Source: an uncultured Mucilaginibacter sp.
GTDB taxonomy: Bacteria; Bacteroidota; Bacteroidia; Sphingobacteriales; Sphingobacteriaceae
DNA: 6,840 nucleotides
Assembly (NCBI GenBank): GCA_946479225.1
Contig: CAMLFI010000140.1
Location: 1-6,840 of the forward strand
Direction: 5' to 3'
Position 1 is the stretch's first letter. Every line of letters begins with the position of its first letter. A program made the translations under genes and the position numbers. Positions 5,781 through 6,840 of the stretch are shown here, one piece after another. The notes beneath the pieces are model-generated. The model did not search any database, had not been told where the DNA came from, and saw nothing but the letters and a program-made list of their open reading frames with translations.

Positions 5781-6566
5781 ATGTTTAAGAAAGCCTTTTG
5801 TCCGCCGTTTAAGTTGCAGACAAAAATGAACTTTATGGGTATTGACTGTGTTGTGACCGACCTTAGTCATACCATTGCAACAACCGACCCTACATTTATC
5901 GGCCATCAGCGCACGCTGATATGGAACCATCTATCCCACGAAGAAACACAAAAAATGGGCCTAACCAAGCCTCCTTATTCTTACAAGGTGGTAGGTTTTA
6001 CCATGTGCGATCACTCCAACACCCACGTTGATGCGATAAACCACGTCGTGAACGAGCCTGATGCCCGTGCTGTTAATGAGCTACCTTTAGAGTGGTTTAT
6101 GGCACCAGGTGTTTGGTTTGATTTCTCGCATAAAGAACCAAGCAGCTACATTACCAAGGCTGACATTGAAGAAGCCATAGCAAAAACAGGCGTTACTATT
6201 AAACCACAATCGGTTGTGCTTTACTATACTGGCTGGTACAAAAAATGGAGCGACAATTTTGGCTACATCCGCGATTATCCCGGTGTTGACAGAAGCGCAA
6301 TTGAATATTTGAATGATCTGGGCGCTATAAGCATTGGTGCCGATGCGCCGAGTATTGACAGCTTTAACGAGGTGGCTGTGGTTAAAGAACAGCCTGCCCA
6401 CATTGTATGCCGCGAAAGAGAGATACTGAACATTGAAAACCTGGCACAGGTGGATATGATACCTGCACACGAGTTTTGGTTTGTTGGTTTACCGTTAAAA
6501 ATTAAAGGTGGCTCAGGCTCTCCGTTCAGGGGTGTGGCTATAGTGCCAGAAAGTAATATCAAATAA
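5781..6566 (+). CDS. Cyclase-family (kynurenine formamidase-like) metal-dependent hydrolase
   Basis: This 261-residue cytoplasmic protein belongs to the PF04199 cyclase family, which includes kynurenine formamidase and isatin hydrolase. It shows DLSHTI (27-32), the metal motif H78-S-N-T-H82-V-D84-A-I-N-H88, YYTGW (148-152), IGADAPSID (185-193) and the ending GLPLKIKGGSGSPFRGVAIV. Against the usual HxGTHxDxPxH the metal and catalytic His/Asp residues are kept, but Gly is Asn80 and Pro is Ile86, which suggests a subgroup with its own substrate. The family cleaves amides or cyclic compounds, so here it could open a lactone, lactam or cyclic diketone. I kept the first ATG; codons 16 and 19 are also ATG and would remove an extension that precedes the conserved core. 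The stop is two bases before the next ATG, so the two genes are probably translationally coupled. Reaction unknown. Confidence 0.88.
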   Translation: MFKKAFCPPFKLQTKMNFMGIDCVVTDLSHTIATTDPTFIGHQRTLIWNHLSHEETQKMGLTKPPYSYKVVGFTMCDHSNTHVDAINHVVNEPDARAVNELPLEWFMAPGVWFDFSHKEPSSYITKADIEEAIAKTGVTIKPQSVVLYYTGWYKKWSDNFGYIRDYPGVDRSAIEYLNDLGAISIGADAPSIDSFNEVAVVKEQPAHIVCREREILNIENLAQVDMIPAHEFWFVGLPLKIKGGSGSPFRGVAIVPESNIK

Positions 6567-6568
6567 TT

Positions 6569-6840
6569 ATGAGTTTACCCAAAGAGATGGACGCCGTTGT
6601 ATTAAAAGGCGTTCGCGATTTTGAAATACAAACGGTACCTGTACCACAACCTGATGCTGATGAAGTTATCTGTAAGGTGGATACTACCTTTATTTGTGGC
6701 ACCGATCCACATATCATAAACGGAGATTTCCCCGGCTTTTGGCCGACCGGATATCCTTTCATTCCGGGCCACGAATGGTCTGGTACTATTGTACAGTCGG
6801 GCCCCAAATCCCTCAGCTTAGGCTGGAAAGAAGGCGACCG
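6569..6840 (+). CDS. Zinc-dependent medium-chain alcohol dehydrogenase (C-terminus outside window)
   Basis: The frame is open from the ATG at 6569 to the window end, giving 90 complete codons of a family that usually runs to about 340-370. It shows the GroES-like N-terminal domain of medium-chain dehydrogenases: MDAVVLKGVRDFEI, then CGTDPH (43-48) with the catalytic-zinc cysteine Cys43, and PGHEWSG (66-72) with zinc ligand His68 and Glu69. The structural-zinc cysteines and the Rossmann domain lie beyond the edge. Proteins of this type oxidise secondary alcohols of sugars, polyols or threonine with NAD(P)+. It is separated by two bases from the cyclase gene and clearly shares its transcript, so it probably forms a keto or aldehyde intermediate of the same route. 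Substrate unknown. Confidence 0.9.
   Translation, partial: MSLPKEMDAVVLKGVRDFEIQTVPVPQPDADEVICKVDTTFICGTDPHIINGDFPGFWPTGYPFIPGHEWSGTIVQSGPKSLSLGWKEGD

Noticed and set aside
6087..6470. Minus-strand open frame of 127 codons
   Set aside because: Antisense to the conserved cyclase core; no motif or independent start signal.
6559..6807. Minus-strand open frame of 82 codons
   Set aside because: Antisense to the alcohol dehydrogenase start, whose zinc motifs are clear.

Overview
The window looks like chromosomal DNA of a Bacteroidota species, most like the Sphingobacteriales (Mucilaginibacter/Pedobacter type). The signs are A/T-rich intergenic DNA, start codons without Shine-Dalgarno sequences, a -7 element matching the Bacteroidota form TAnnTTTG, a palindromic repeat of a type I recall from such genomes, and proteins typical of that group. 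The genus is an inference from sequence style; no marker gene is present.

Left part (1-2369, minus strand). Bases 1-1380 hold the N-terminal 460 codons of a multi-PAS signalling protein, probably a sensor histidine kinase, whose output domain lies beyond base 1. It carries a long polar heptad coiled coil between its second and third PAS domains. Upstream, on the same strand, is a complete AraC-family regulator (1488-2369). A small hairpin followed by a T-run (1426-1451) probably ends its transcript before the PAS gene.

Middle (2370-2715). This is a 346-bp divergent intergenic region between the AraC gene and a plus-strand gene cluster. It holds a good promoter for the AraC gene, a weaker candidate for the cluster, a palindrome, a 10-bp interrupted inverted repeat and a perfect tandem 9-bp repeat. 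The layout suits an AraC regulator that controls the neighbouring operon.

Right part (2716-6840, plus strand). Five genes run in one direction: a small YdcZ/DUF606-type membrane transporter, a Tat-exported TIM-barrel protein of the sugar phosphate isomerase/epimerase (IolE-like) superfamily, a CoA-acylating methylmalonate-semialdehyde dehydrogenase (MmsA/IolA type), a cyclase-family (PF04199) metal hydrolase, and a zinc-dependent medium-chain alcohol dehydrogenase cut by the window edge. They probably form a catabolic operon. The regulator senses a small molecule; the transporter and the exported barrel handle it at the envelope; the alcohol dehydrogenase and cyclase oxidise and hydrolyse intermediates; and the semialdehyde dehydrogenase yields an acyl-CoA. 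I cannot match this combination to a named pathway, and that is the most interesting point here. A REP-like palindrome (5707-5743) overlaps the stop codon of the semialdehyde dehydrogenase gene. I saw no tRNA, rRNA, CRISPR array, insertion sequence or phage gene.
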